A stretch of 64,000 nt of DNA, from NCBI RefSeq assembly GCF_024699945.1, contig NZ_JAJOMY010000003.1:62001-126000 (forward strand). The letters run 5' to 3'. Below the pieces are notes generated by a model. It saw only the letters and a list, made by a program, of their open reading frames with translations. It ran no database searches and was not told the DNA's origin. This document shows, piece by piece, positions 53,640 through 62,338 of the stretch (positions within the stretch are counted from its first letter, which is position 1; every line of letters begins with the position of its first letter). A program made the position numbers and the translations under genes. The stretch is from Phenylobacterium sp. J426. Its GTDB lineage: Bacteria; Pseudomonadota; Alphaproteobacteria; Caulobacterales; Caulobacteraceae.

Positions 53640-54903
53640 GTTGGGAGGGCTACGAGGTCGGCGCCGCGCAAGGCGGCGCGGCCCCCGCCCTGGCCGATCT
53701 GTCGGTCCTCGTACTTTCCGCCCGAGCAGGCGGAGACTCTGAGGTGGAAGGCCCGGACGCCGGAGCCGATGACTATCTCGTAAAGCCGTTCTCCTCGCGC
53801 GAACTGCTCGCTCGCGTGGGCGCGAACCTCGCCCTCTCAAAGCTACGCCGGGCGGCTCTGTCGGAATCGAGCGCCCGCACCGCTGAGCTCGAGGCGCTCA
53901 TAGATGCGGTGCCGGTGGCGGTTTGGTTCACCCATGACCGCGAGGCGCGTTCCGCCTGGAGCAACGCCTTCGCGGCAAAGATGATGGGGCTCACGCTCGA
54001 TCGAAACCCCTCGCGTTCGGCTCCGGTAGCGGAAGCGCCCGACCCATTTCAAAGTCTTCCACGCCGGTGAGCCGGCGAGGACGGCGGACTTGCCGTTGCA
54101 GAGCGCTGCCCGCGGCGAGGCCGTGCGAAACCTCGAGCAGGCGGTCCGGTTCAGCGATGGCTGGATCATCTACCTGCTGACCAATGCGGTGCCGATCCGG
54201 GAAGCAGCTGGGGACGTGCGGGGCGCGGTCGCCGCCGCCGTCGAGATCACGGAGGCCAAGCGCACGGATGAGCTTCGGAATCTCCTCATCAACGAACTGA
54301 ACCATCGGGTGAAGAACACCCTTGCCACCGTCCAGTCCCTAGCGATGCAGACCCTACAGGTTCACGCCAAGCCAGGAGCTTTCACGTAAGCCTTCGAGTC
54401 CCGCCTGCTCGCCCTGTCGCGCGTCCACGACCTTCTGACCCGCCAGAGCTGGTCGGGCGCCGACCTCGGGGAGGTCGCCGAAGGCGTGATCGCACCCTAT
54501 CGAAACAGCAGCGCCAGCCAGTTCCGGCTCCGTGGGTCGTAGGTGCATCTGGAACCCCAGACGGCGCTTTCTCTGTCGATGACGTTCCACGAGCTCGCCA
54601 CGAACGCCGCCAAGTACGGGGCGCTTCACGATCCGAGGGATCGGTGGACCTCGAGTGGTCGCTGGCGCCCGAAACCGGTGTCCTGAGGATTCCGTGGCGT
54701 GAACAGGGCGGCCCACCTGTCTCGCCTCCGAGCCGCCGCGGCTTCGGTACGCGACTCATCGAGCGCGGCTGGCGCGCGAACTCTCCGCCCGGGTGGACAT
54801 CTCCTTCGATCCTGCGGGGGTCACCTGCGAGATCGTCATGCCGCTTGCGGATCAGCCTCGCCCCCACCACACACCGGAGCCCGCCTGGGTCGTGGTGGCG
54901 TGA
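53640..54903 (+). pseudogene. Decayed sensor kinase with REC, PAS and HWE-type parts
   Basis: Pieces in different frames line up as one protein: receiver end GADDYLVKPFSSRELLARVG, PAS start EALIDAVPVAVWFTHDREA, kinase histidine box LINELNHRVKNTLATVQSLA, FHELATNAAKYGALHDP, and an ATPase tail GFGTRLIERG to PAWVVVA. There is an in-frame stop after AKPGAFT (54389) and several shifts, more than elsewhere, so this one is probably truly dead. Confidence 0.75.
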
Positions 54904-55065
54904 GAATGCGTCAAGTCCGCCTCCCACACCGCACCACCCCTGCCTCCTTCGAAGACCCCGGCGTGGATCGGCGACGATCGGATCGGCGGATTGACCCGCG
55001 ACTCCGAAGATGGGCGAGTTCCATCTGACATCGCCCTGCGGCCCTCTGGAGTCGGATTTTAGCTA

Positions 55066-55869
55066 TCAGGTCGCGCCGAGCGTCGCCGGAGGAGGGCGGT
55101 CGTCTCGCGCCACCCGCCCGCTGAGGTCTGACGTGCGCGGCAACGGCACGTTCGGCAGCAAGTGTTGGAAGTGGTCCTCGACCACCTCATAACATTCGCA
55201 GGAGCGCAGACGCAGCCCATCCCTGTCCAACACCTGGATCCGACCGCGCCGGTATTCGATGAGGCCGTCATCCTGCAACTGGCGCGCTACCGTCGTCACG
55301 GTCGTCCGCTGCACCCCAAGCATTTGCGCGAGGCTTTCCTGCGTCATCCGGATCAAGTCGGTTCCGGCGCGATCATGGGTGCTGAGCAGCCAGCGGCAAC
55401 AGCGCTGCTCGACATCGTGCAATGCGTTGCAGGCGATGGACTGCATTAGTTGAGCGATCATGACATCGGCCCAACGCGCGAAGAGGTCGGCGACGCGAGG
55501 AGAGCGGCGCTTGGCTTCCTCAATGCCGTCAACGGAGGCGACCAAGGCGCTCCCGGGCGTCTGCGCCGTGGCATGTCCGAACGCCGGCGTGTGCCCGGTG
55601 CTCACGAGGCCTCCAAGAGCGCCCTCGCGCCCGATCGTCGCCGCCTCGACCTCGCTCCCATCGCGCAACATCACGAGCAATGAAAGCACTGTTGTCCGAC
55701 AAGGAAAGTAGGTTTCGCGGACATCGTCGCCGGGCATGAAAAGCGTCTGCCCACGGCTCAGAGCTACCTGACGGAGATGGGGGGCGAGAACGGCCGCATC
55801 GTCCGGGGCCAGCGAGTCCAGGAGGTGGTTCGCGGCGAGGCGTGGGTCCGGAAGTTGCTGCGTCGTCAA
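55066..55869 (-). CDS. Crp/Fnr-family transcriptional regulator
   Basis: About 267 residues from TTG at 55869; an upstream frame to 55983 is possible. Barrel LSRGQTLFMPGDDVRETYF, dimer helix, and helix-turn-helix RMTQESLAQMLGVQRTTVTT followed by LIEYRRGRIQVLDRDGLRLR. CSCRE-like SCECYEVVEDHF near the end. Related to the regulator at 21586-22299. Confidence 0.85.
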   Translation of the reverse strand: MTTQQLPDPRLAANHLLDSLAPDDAAVLAPHLRQVALSRGQTLFMPGDDVRETYFPCRTTVLSLLVMLRDGSEVEAATIGREGALGGLVSTGHTPAFGHATAQTPGSALVASVDGIEEAKRRSPRVADLFARWADVMIAQLMQSIACNALHDVEQRCCRWLLSTHDRAGTDLIRMTQESLAQMLGVQRTTVTTVARQLQDDGLIEYRRGRIQVLDRDGLRLRSCECYEVVEDHFQHLLPNVPLPRTSDLSGRVARDDRPPPATLGAT

Positions 55870-55983
55870 GATGCGCCCTCCCCGTCGTTCTGACGCGTGG
55901 TCGCCTGCGTGAGGATCGTCGCGGAAGGACCCGCTCGCAAGCGTAAAGGGCGCTGGCCCCACCCCCTCAGGGACCAACGCCAA

Positions 55984-56531
55984 TTGGATGGACGATGTCC
56001 GATGTGAGGTAGGTCAGGGCAGGATGACGATGGCGGCAACACCTCGGGGTTATCGCCGGCGCGGCTGGCGGCGTTTCGACACTCCGCTTCCCACCTGGGG
56101 CGTACTTTGCTGATCCGGGTCAGTCCAAACCCTCAGACGCCACGCCTTCATCTTCGACCTCCGGGCGCTCGCACAGGGCCAGGGTAGAAACCGTCGGTCT
56201 TCATTGAGCACGTTTGTCCAGGTGGCTCGCCGGCCCGTCAGGCTTCGCCTTGGCTACGACGCCGATGCGGCCGACAGGGCCAGAAGGTTCCCGCCATCGA
56301 AAAAGCCACGTCCGAGACTGGATCGCCTCAATTCGACGTTGAACCGCCGAGCTCTGCGTCCCCAGGAGTGAGTTTAGTGCAACTGGAAGTGATCTTCAGG
56401 CACACGCCTGACAACCTACTCTAGATAAACTTAGTCTTTATCACTTGGTTAACCCTGCAAATCTCACAGCTAGAGATGTAACGCGGTTTGGTCCGGCGAT
56501 AGTGCCTCGACGCCGCGTGTGGGGACTACAA
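55984..56531. other. Intergenic, promoter region of the chemoreceptor
   Basis: No gene. The last 170 bp are AT-rich (ACTCTAGATAAACTTAGTC) and may hold the promoter of the chemoreceptor gene. Confidence 0.4.
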
Positions 56532-58325
56532 ATGCTCGGACGCAAGATGTCGAACGCCTTCCGCCCGGGGGCGCTGCTGGCTGCGCTGGATCGATCGCTC
56601 GCCATCATTCAGTTCGACACGACCGGGAAGATCCTGGCGGCCAACACCAACTTCTGCTCGGCGATCGGCTATGAGGCCTCGGAGATCATCGGCCGGCACC
56701 ACAGTATGTTCGTAGAGCCGGAATACGCCCGGTCGGCGGACTACAAGGCGTTCTGGAAGAAGCTGAGTGACGGCGAGTTCGACGCGCGCGAATACAAGCG
56801 GATCGGAAAGGGTGGCCGCGAAGTCTGGATCCAGGCGAGCTACAATCCGGTACGCAACGGCGCCGGGAAGGTCGTGGGCGTCGTGAAAGCGGCCACGGAC
56901 ATCACCGAGGTCAAGCTGCGCAATGCGGAGTTTGAGGGCAAGCTGAACGCCATCTCCCGCGCCCAGGCGATCATCGAGTTTGAGACGGATGGTACGATCA
57001 TCACGGCCAACGAGGCGTTCCTGTCGACCGTGGGCTACAGCCTTGAGGAGATCCGCGGCCGGGGGCATCGGATGTTCGTCGATGCCGCCTACGCCGAATC
57101 TCCCGAGTACGCCGACTTCTGGCGCAAGCTGAACGCCGGCGAGTTTGTCGCCGCCGAGTTCAAGCGCTTCGGCAAGAACGGCAGGGAGGTGTGGATCAGC
57201 GCCTCCTACAATCCGATCTTCGACATGGATGGCCGCGTGATGAAGGTGGTGAAGTTCGCCACCGACGTGACCGCCCGCGTGAACGCGGTACAGAGCATCG
57301 GCGAGGGCTTGGCGGCCCTTGCCGCCGGGCAGCTCACGCGCCGGCTCGAAACCCCGTTCCCGCCGGAGTACGAGCAGTTGCGCTCTGATTACAACAGCGC
57401 CATGGAGACGCTGCAACAGGCCATGCGCGTCATCAACGACGCGGCCCACGGCATCCGGTCGGGCACCGACGAGATCAGCCGCGCCTCCGACGACCTCGCC
57501 CGTCGTACAGAGCAGCAGGCGGCCTCGCTTGAGGAGACCGCCGCTGCGTTGGACCAGATCACCGCCGCCGTGCGGACCACGGCGGAGGGCGCGAAACACG
57601 CCCAGCAGGTCGTGTCCAGCACCAAGGACGAGGCCCAGCAGTCCGGCGAAGTCGTGCGCGAGGCGATCACAGCCATGGGCGAGATCGAACGCTCCTCAAG
57701 CGAGATCAGCCAGATCATCGGTGTGATCGACGAGATCGCCTTCCAGACCAATCTGCTGGCCCTGAACGCGGGCGTGGAAGCCGCCCGGGCAGGCGACGCC
57801 GGCAAGGGCTTCGCCGTCGTCGCCTCTGAAGTCCGGGCGCTGGCCCAGCGTTCAGCGGACGCCGCGAAGGAAATCAAGACGCTGATCACCGCCTCGACCA
57901 GTCAGGTGTCGGAAGGCGTCAGCCTGGTGGGGCGGACCGGCTCGGCGTTGGAGCGGATCGTGGCCCAGGTTGTGGAAATCAACACTGCGGTCACGGAGAT
58001 CGCGGCCTCGGCTCAGGAGCAGTCCACGGGGCTCCAGCAGGTGAACACCGCCGTCAACCAGATGGATCAGGCGACCCAGCAGAACGCGGCGATGGTGGAA
58101 CAGTCCACCGCCGCCAGCCACAGCTTGGCGCAGGAGACCGGAGAGATGGCGCGCCTGATCAGCCGCTTCGAAGTCGGCGGCGCGCCACCGGCTCCTGGCG
58201 CTCAGGAGCGGCACCCCGCCTACGGCCGCGTCGTGGCTCTGAAGTCGGTATCGACCTCCGGCCGCAACGGCGGCGCCCTGCGCAAGGCGCCCGAGCCGGC
58301 CAGTTCTGAGTGGGAGGCATTCTAG
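56532..58325 (+). CDS. Soluble PAS-PAS methyl-accepting chemotaxis protein
   Basis: 597 residues from ATG at 56532 (MLGRKM). No membrane segment. Two PAS domains with near-repeat sequence (FDTTGKILAANTNFCSAIGY and FETDGTIITANEAFLSTVGY), a HAMP-like linker and the MCP signalling hairpin with QTNLLALNAGVEAARAG. It ends in EWEAF, a xWxxF pentapeptide like those that tether CheR and CheB. Paired PAS MCPs usually sense redox or oxygen. Confidence 0.92.
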   Translation: MLGRKMSNAFRPGALLAALDRSLAIIQFDTTGKILAANTNFCSAIGYEASEIIGRHHSMFVEPEYARSADYKAFWKKLSDGEFDAREYKRIGKGGREVWIQASYNPVRNGAGKVVGVVKAATDITEVKLRNAEFEGKLNAISRAQAIIEFETDGTIITANEAFLSTVGYSLEEIRGRGHRMFVDAAYAESPEYADFWRKLNAGEFVAAEFKRFGKNGREVWISASYNPIFDMDGRVMKVVKFATDVTARVNAVQSIGEGLAALAAGQLTRRLETPFPPEYEQLRSDYNSAMETLQQAMRVINDAAHGIRSGTDEISRASDDLARRTEQQAASLEETAAALDQITAAVRTTAEGAKHAQQVVSSTKDEAQQSGEVVREAITAMGEIERSSSEISQIIGVIDEIAFQTNLLALNAGVEAARAGDAGKGFAVVASEVRALAQRSADAAKEIKTLITASTSQVSEGVSLVGRTGSALERIVAQVVEINTAVTEIAASAQEQSTGLQQVNTAVNQMDQATQQNAAMVEQSTAASHSLAQETGEMARLISRFEVGGAPPAPGAQERHPAYGRVVALKSVSTSGRNGGALRKAPEPASSEWEAF

Positions 58326-58339
58326 TCGAGGCCCCGCTC

Positions 58340-58453
58340 ATGGCTGGCGCTCACCTGGAGGTGGCGTCTAGCCAATATTGCCTCTTGCACTTCGACGATA
58401 TGTTCAGCGGGACGCAGAGCGCCGCGCTCGCGGCCTTCCTCGAAAGGTACTGA
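58340..58453 (+). CDS. Possible 37-residue peptide
   Basis: MAGAHLEVASSQYCLLHFDD then MFSGTQSAALAAFLERY. Looks coherent, but nothing identifies it. It follows the chemoreceptor by 14 bp. Confidence 0.25.
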   Translation: MAGAHLEVASSQYCLLHFDDMFSGTQSAALAAFLERY

Positions 58454-58508
58454 ACACCGCCGGTCAATGCGGCACGGGCGGGCCGCCAAGATTGACGGCG
58501 ACCGCGCC

Positions 58509-58600
58509 TCAGGCGGCAACAGGCTCGTCGCAGAGCAACACGGCAATGCACGTCGTACCCTGCCAAAGTTCGACGTTCGGCGTTGCGGTGTCGCACAACT
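58509..58600 (-). pseudogene. 3' half of an ELW-family gene interrupted by IS21
   Basis: On the minus strand, beyond the IS, the frame continues DTATPNVELWQGTTCIAVLL and ends CDEPVAA at 58509. Joined to the half at 61207-61322 across one copy of the 7-bp duplication, it gives ARELCDTATPNVELW, matching ARELCDAGSPIVELW of the intact gene at 20446. Confidence 0.85.
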
Positions 58601-58723
58601 TGCGGATTCCGACGATGCCGCCCAGCTATTCCGAGATGATCTCGCCCGCTGTTCCGATCTGATGCCGCCCAGCGGCACAGCCTTCATCGACAGGTTTCAT
58701 CTGTCTGGGGTTCGGCCGGCTGG

Positions 58724-59464
58724 TCAAGCCTGATCGGCGGGTTTCGGGCGGCGCAGGGAGTCGCCGCTGAGGTCCAGGCGGTGGGCGTTGTGGACGAGCC
58801 GGTCGAGGATGGCGTCGGCGTAGGTGGCCTCGCCGATGACGGTGTGCCAGGCCGAGACCGGTAGTTGGCTGGTGACGATGGTGGAGCGCCGGCCGTAACG
58901 GTCCTCGAGGATCTCGAGCAGGTCGTGACGTGCCTGGGCGTCGAGCGGCTCCAGGCCCCAGTCGTCCAGGATCAGCAGTTGCACGGCGCCCAGGCTCTTG
59001 AAGCGGCGGCCGATGCTGCCGTCGCCGTGCGCCAGCGCCAGCTCGTCGAAGAGCTTGGGGACGCGGACGTAGAGCACCGAGCGGTTGTCGCGGCAGGCTT
59101 TGTGGCCGAGCGCGCAGGAGATCCAGCTCTTGCCCACCCCGGTCGGGCCGCAGATCACCAGGTTCTCGGCCGCGTCGATCCAGTGGCTTTTGAGCAGCGT
59201 CGTGAGGACGCCGCGGTCCAGTCCGCGGGGGGCGCGGTAGTCGATGTCTTCCGGGACGGCGTGGTGGCGCAGCCGCGCATGGCGGAGCCGGGCGCCGAGA
59301 CGCTTGTCCTGTCGGTGCACGGTTTCACGGTCCAGCAGCAGCGCCAGCCAGTCGGCATGTCCCAGGCCGCCGGCTTCGGGGTTGTCGAGCAGTTCGCGGA
59401 AGGCCTTGGCCATGCCTTGGAGGCCCAGGACGTTGAGCTGGTCGAAGGTGGGATGGGTCAGCAT
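58724..59464 (-). CDS. istB: IstB, IS21 transposition helper ATPase
   Basis: 246 residues. Walker A NLVICGPTGVGKSWISCALG and Walker B VQLLILDDWGLEPL, sensor TIVTSQLPVSAWHTVIGE. AAA+ ATPase that delivers target DNA to IstA. Follows istA by 9 bp. Confidence 0.95.
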   Translation of the reverse strand: MLTHPTFDQLNVLGLQGMAKAFRELLDNPEAGGLGHADWLALLLDRETVHRQDKRLGARLRHARLRHHAVPEDIDYRAPRGLDRGVLTTLLKSHWIDAAENLVICGPTGVGKSWISCALGHKACRDNRSVLYVRVPKLFDELALAHGDGSIGRRFKSLGAVQLLILDDWGLEPLDAQARHDLLEILEDRYGRRSTIVTSQLPVSAWHTVIGEATYADAILDRLVHNAHRLDLSGDSLRRPKPADQA

Positions 59465-59473
59465 CAGATCTCC

Positions 59474-61027
59474 TCAGTGGTAGTAGGTTGAGCCGCGGAT
59501 GTTGGGGTGGGCGACGGCGCCGCCGGCCTCGCCGTCGCGCCGCCGGACCGGTTGGCCGTCGAGCCGGTTGTCGAGGATGGATTTGACCGCGCCGTAGCTG
59601 CGCGCGCTCACCAGCAGGGCGCGCTCGCAGGCCGCCTCCAGGCGCGCGACGCCGTAGACCTTGGCCAGGCGCACGATCCCCATCGTGGTGCGGAAGCCCT
59701 GTTCGGGGTGCGGCCGGTGCTCGAGGATCACCTGGCAGAGCAGCGCCACGGAAGGGCCGCAGGCCCGCGCCTCGCTCAGGATCCGCTCGATGGTCCAGTC
59801 GCTGTAGCGGCGGTGGCTGGCCGGCATGTGCTCGCTGAGCGTGGTGTGTTTGCCGTCGCCGGAGCCACGCAGGTGGGCGGCGATGCGCTCGCCGTGCAGG
59901 AAGATCTCCACGGCGCGGGCGGTGAGCCGCACCTCCACCGTCTCGCGGGCGTGACGGTAGGGGACGGAGTAGAAGTGGCCGTCGACGTCGACGTGGTAGT
60001 CCAGCCCCACCTTGCGCACGCGCCATTCGGCGAGGGCATAGGGCTCGGCCGGCAGGGCTTTAAGCCGCGGGGCGTCGATCTCCGCGAAGAGCTGGCGACG
60101 GGTGCGGCGCTGATAACGCCGGACCTGCTGCTCGTTGAGCCAGACCAGCAGCTCGCCCAGGGCGGCGTTCACCTCGGCCAGGCTGTAGAAGCGTCGATGG
60201 CGCAGCTTGCCGAGCAGCCAACGCTCGGCGATCCGCACTGCGGCTTCCACCTTGGCCTTGTCCCGCGGCCGCCTGGGCCGCGCCGGCAGCACCGCGGTGT
60301 CGTAGTGGGCGGCCAGCTCGCCGTAGGTGCGATTGACCTGCGGGTCGTAGAGGCAGGCCTTGATGATCGCCACTTTGGGGTTGTCCGGCACCAGCAGCCG
60401 CGGCGCGCCGCCGAAGAAGGCGAAGGCCTGCACGTGGCCGTCGACCCAGTCGGGGAGCTTCTCGCTCCAGGTGGCGCAGGCGAAGGTCAGGCTGGAGGCG
60501 CCCAGCACCCCGACGAAGATGTGCGCCGGCTGTGTCTTGCCGCTGCGGCGGTCGATGATCACCGGCACGGTGTCGCCGGCGTAGTCGACGAAGAGCTTGT
60601 CGCCGCCAAGATGCGTCTGGCGCATCGTCACCGGCAGGCGGGCTTCCCAGCTGCGGTAGAGCTCGCAAAATCGGCTGTAGCGATAGCCGTCCGGATAAGC
60701 CTCGATGTACTCGTCCCACAGGATCTGCAGGGTGACGTGCTTCTTCTTCAGCTCGCGGTTGAGCGCCGCCCAGTCCGGCTCGGCGCGCCGACGGAAGCCC
60801 TGCTTTGTCCTGCTCTCGCCGTAGAGCCGGTCTTCCAGCTCGCTGTCCGTCAGATCCAACGGCAACGGCCAGGCGAGACCGGATTCTTCGAAGCGCCGCG
60901 TCATCTCGCGGAACGTCGACGGGGCGATCCCCATCCGGCGGGCGATCTCCCGCCCGCCAAGCCCGGCGTCCAGGCGCAGCCTCAACATCTCGCGCACGCG
61001 GCGCATCGCAATCCTCTCCGTCGGCAT
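59474..61027 (-). CDS. istA: IstA, IS21 DDE transposase
   Basis: 517 residues, intact. N-terminal helix-turn-helix LGGREIARRMGIAPSTFREM; DDE core KLFVDYAGDTVPVIIDRR (first D), RLLVPDNPKVAIIKACLY (second D) and RPRDKAKVEAAVRIAERW (E). C-terminal barrel YHVDVDGHFYSVPYRHAR. Confidence 0.95.
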   Translation of the reverse strand: MPTERIAMRRVREMLRLRLDAGLGGREIARRMGIAPSTFREMTRRFEESGLAWPLPLDLTDSELEDRLYGESRTKQGFRRRAEPDWAALNRELKKKHVTLQILWDEYIEAYPDGYRYSRFCELYRSWEARLPVTMRQTHLGGDKLFVDYAGDTVPVIIDRRSGKTQPAHIFVGVLGASSLTFACATWSEKLPDWVDGHVQAFAFFGGAPRLLVPDNPKVAIIKACLYDPQVNRTYGELAAHYDTAVLPARPRRPRDKAKVEAAVRIAERWLLGKLRHRRFYSLAEVNAALGELLVWLNEQQVRRYQRRTRRQLFAEIDAPRLKALPAEPYALAEWRVRKVGLDYHVDVDGHFYSVPYRHARETVEVRLTARAVEIFLHGERIAAHLRGSGDGKHTTLSEHMPASHRRYSDWTIERILSEARACGPSVALLCQVILEHRPHPEQGFRTTMGIVRLAKVYGVARLEAACERALLVSARSYGAVKSILDNRLDGQPVRRRDGEAGGAVAHPNIRGSTYYH

Positions 61028-61206
61028 CGGCCTCTCCTCGAAAGGAGGAGAGCCTAGCGTCGGCGAAGGCCTGGACCGCCGGGCCGCCTGGGCGGGATCA
61101 TCCCGGAATCCTGGGCGGCGTTATCCCGGAACGGTGGGCGGGATCACTTCGGAATGGTGGGCGGCATCAAATCGGAACGGCGGGCGCGATCACGTCGGAA
61201 TCCGCA

Positions 61207-61322
61207 CACAACTCGCGCGCGACCGCCTTGGCTGCATCATCGTCCGCCGCATCGATCCAGTCGCCGCTGACGATACGTCCGGCAGGATTCAATCTGTAAG
61301 CGTGGTATTGCACGACCGTCAC
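61207..61322 (-). pseudogene. 5' half of an ELW-family gene interrupted by IS21
   Basis: GTG at 61322 preceded by GGAGGAGACT. YHAYRLNPAGRIVSGDWIDA, DDDAAKAVARELC then the IS. The longer frame running to 61167 is created by the IS end. See the 3' half at 58509-58600. Confidence 0.85.
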
Positions 61323-61579
61323 AGTCTCCTCCGCTTCAGGTAGTGATCGCAATCGCGCTCGGCCGCAGAGGGAATATGCGAGAGTCCGCTCCGACCTGCG
61401 AAGCAAGGTATGTGCATGCCTCGCGTGGCCGGAAACACCGCAAAGAGTGCGCTCACCTCACTTCAGGCGAGGCATGCCCACCCGCTCGGCACCAACGCAG
61501 GAGCAGGCCTTCGCCAGCTGGTTCATCAATAAGAACGGCGGCGGTAATGCTGTACCGGCGGCGTCGCTGGCGTAGGCCC
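61323..61579. other. Intergenic, no gene seen
   Basis: Open frames are short and without motifs. Presumably contains the promoter of the interrupted gene. Confidence 0.4.
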
Positions 61580-61744
61580 TCACTGATGCTCGTCATCTGC
61601 TTGTCCGCCAGACATCTGCACGGCCCCGCTTACAGCCTTCAAGGTGGCATCATCTTCGACCACGGGAGGGATGATCGCGGTGACTACGGCTGTGGCGTAG
61701 TAGGACACGCGCACGCCCCCGATGTACCGTCCTACGGAGCGCAT
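61580..61744 (-). CDS. Possible 54-residue peptide
   Basis: MRSVGRYIGGVRVSYYATAV, then VTAIIPPVVEDDATLKAVSG. Divergent from the small membrane gene at 61758. Nothing identifies it; low support. Confidence 0.3.
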   Translation of the reverse strand: MRSVGRYIGGVRVSYYATAVVTAIIPPVVEDDATLKAVSGAVQMSGGQADDEHQ

Positions 61745-61757
61745 GTGGGAGACGAAG

Positions 61758-62028
61758 ATGCAGCCTAAACTCAGTCTGCGCCTGCCGAGCGCGGCGATCT
61801 TCTGGTCCGGACTCCTTGCCGTGGGAATTCTGCAAATTGGCGGAGCGGCGTTCGTAGCTGCACAGCCTTGGAGGCAGGCCGAGCGGGCGCAGCAGCAACG
61901 CTTGTGCGCTCTGGCCATCGAATGGGTTCTAGGGGCCCACGATCAGACGACTTCTAGAACGTGGCAAGTACCTGATCCGTGAACTTGACTGCGATATCGT
62001 TCGGAACAGCATGTCAGCCGCGCTCTGA
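61758..62028 (+). CDS. Small membrane-anchored protein, frameshifted
   Basis: About 90 residues. N-terminal membrane segment AAIFWSGLLAVGILQIGGAA, basic-helical middle AERAQQQRLCALAIEWVLGA, and after a one-base shift near 61953 the tail LLERGKYLIRELDCDIVRNS. The tail matches the fragment at 36833-36952, which supports the correction. Function unknown. Confidence 0.55.
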
Positions 62029-62338
62029 GTTGGGCGATATGAGTCCCTCGCTCGGTTGAACTGCCCAGACGACCTGACTCCATTTGGGCTGCGAACCGCG
62101 TTCTCGCGTTTTGAGTGTCAACCTGCCAGCAATTGGATCCGCGTCGCACGTTTGGAGTCAGTGGCGCCAGGGAACTTCACTCGCGAAACTTGGTATCAGC
62201 GACACCGGCGGCCCTTCGAGGCCCCTGGGAGCTGCCACCCGGTCGACCAACAGTCGGATTGCGTGGTCTCGGCTTTGCTTGGCCGCACAGGCTTCTACTC
62301 GATATGGGATTCTGAGTTCAGTTGGATGCCGAGGCGCT
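62029..62338. other. Intergenic, no gene seen
   Basis: No coherent frame. Lies downstream of the efflux pump gene and of the small membrane gene (convergent), where terminators would be expected. Confidence 0.4.

Larger units (their letters stand above)
58601..61206 (-). mobile_element. IS21-family insertion sequence, complete
   Basis: Both ends start TGCGGATTCCGACG (58601 rightwards and, inverted, from 61206). The target duplication CACAACT is at 58594-58600 and 61207-61213. Sub-terminal repeats such as GGGCGGCATCAAATCGGAAC recur several times inside each end, as usual in IS21. Contains istA and istB. Confidence 0.95.
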
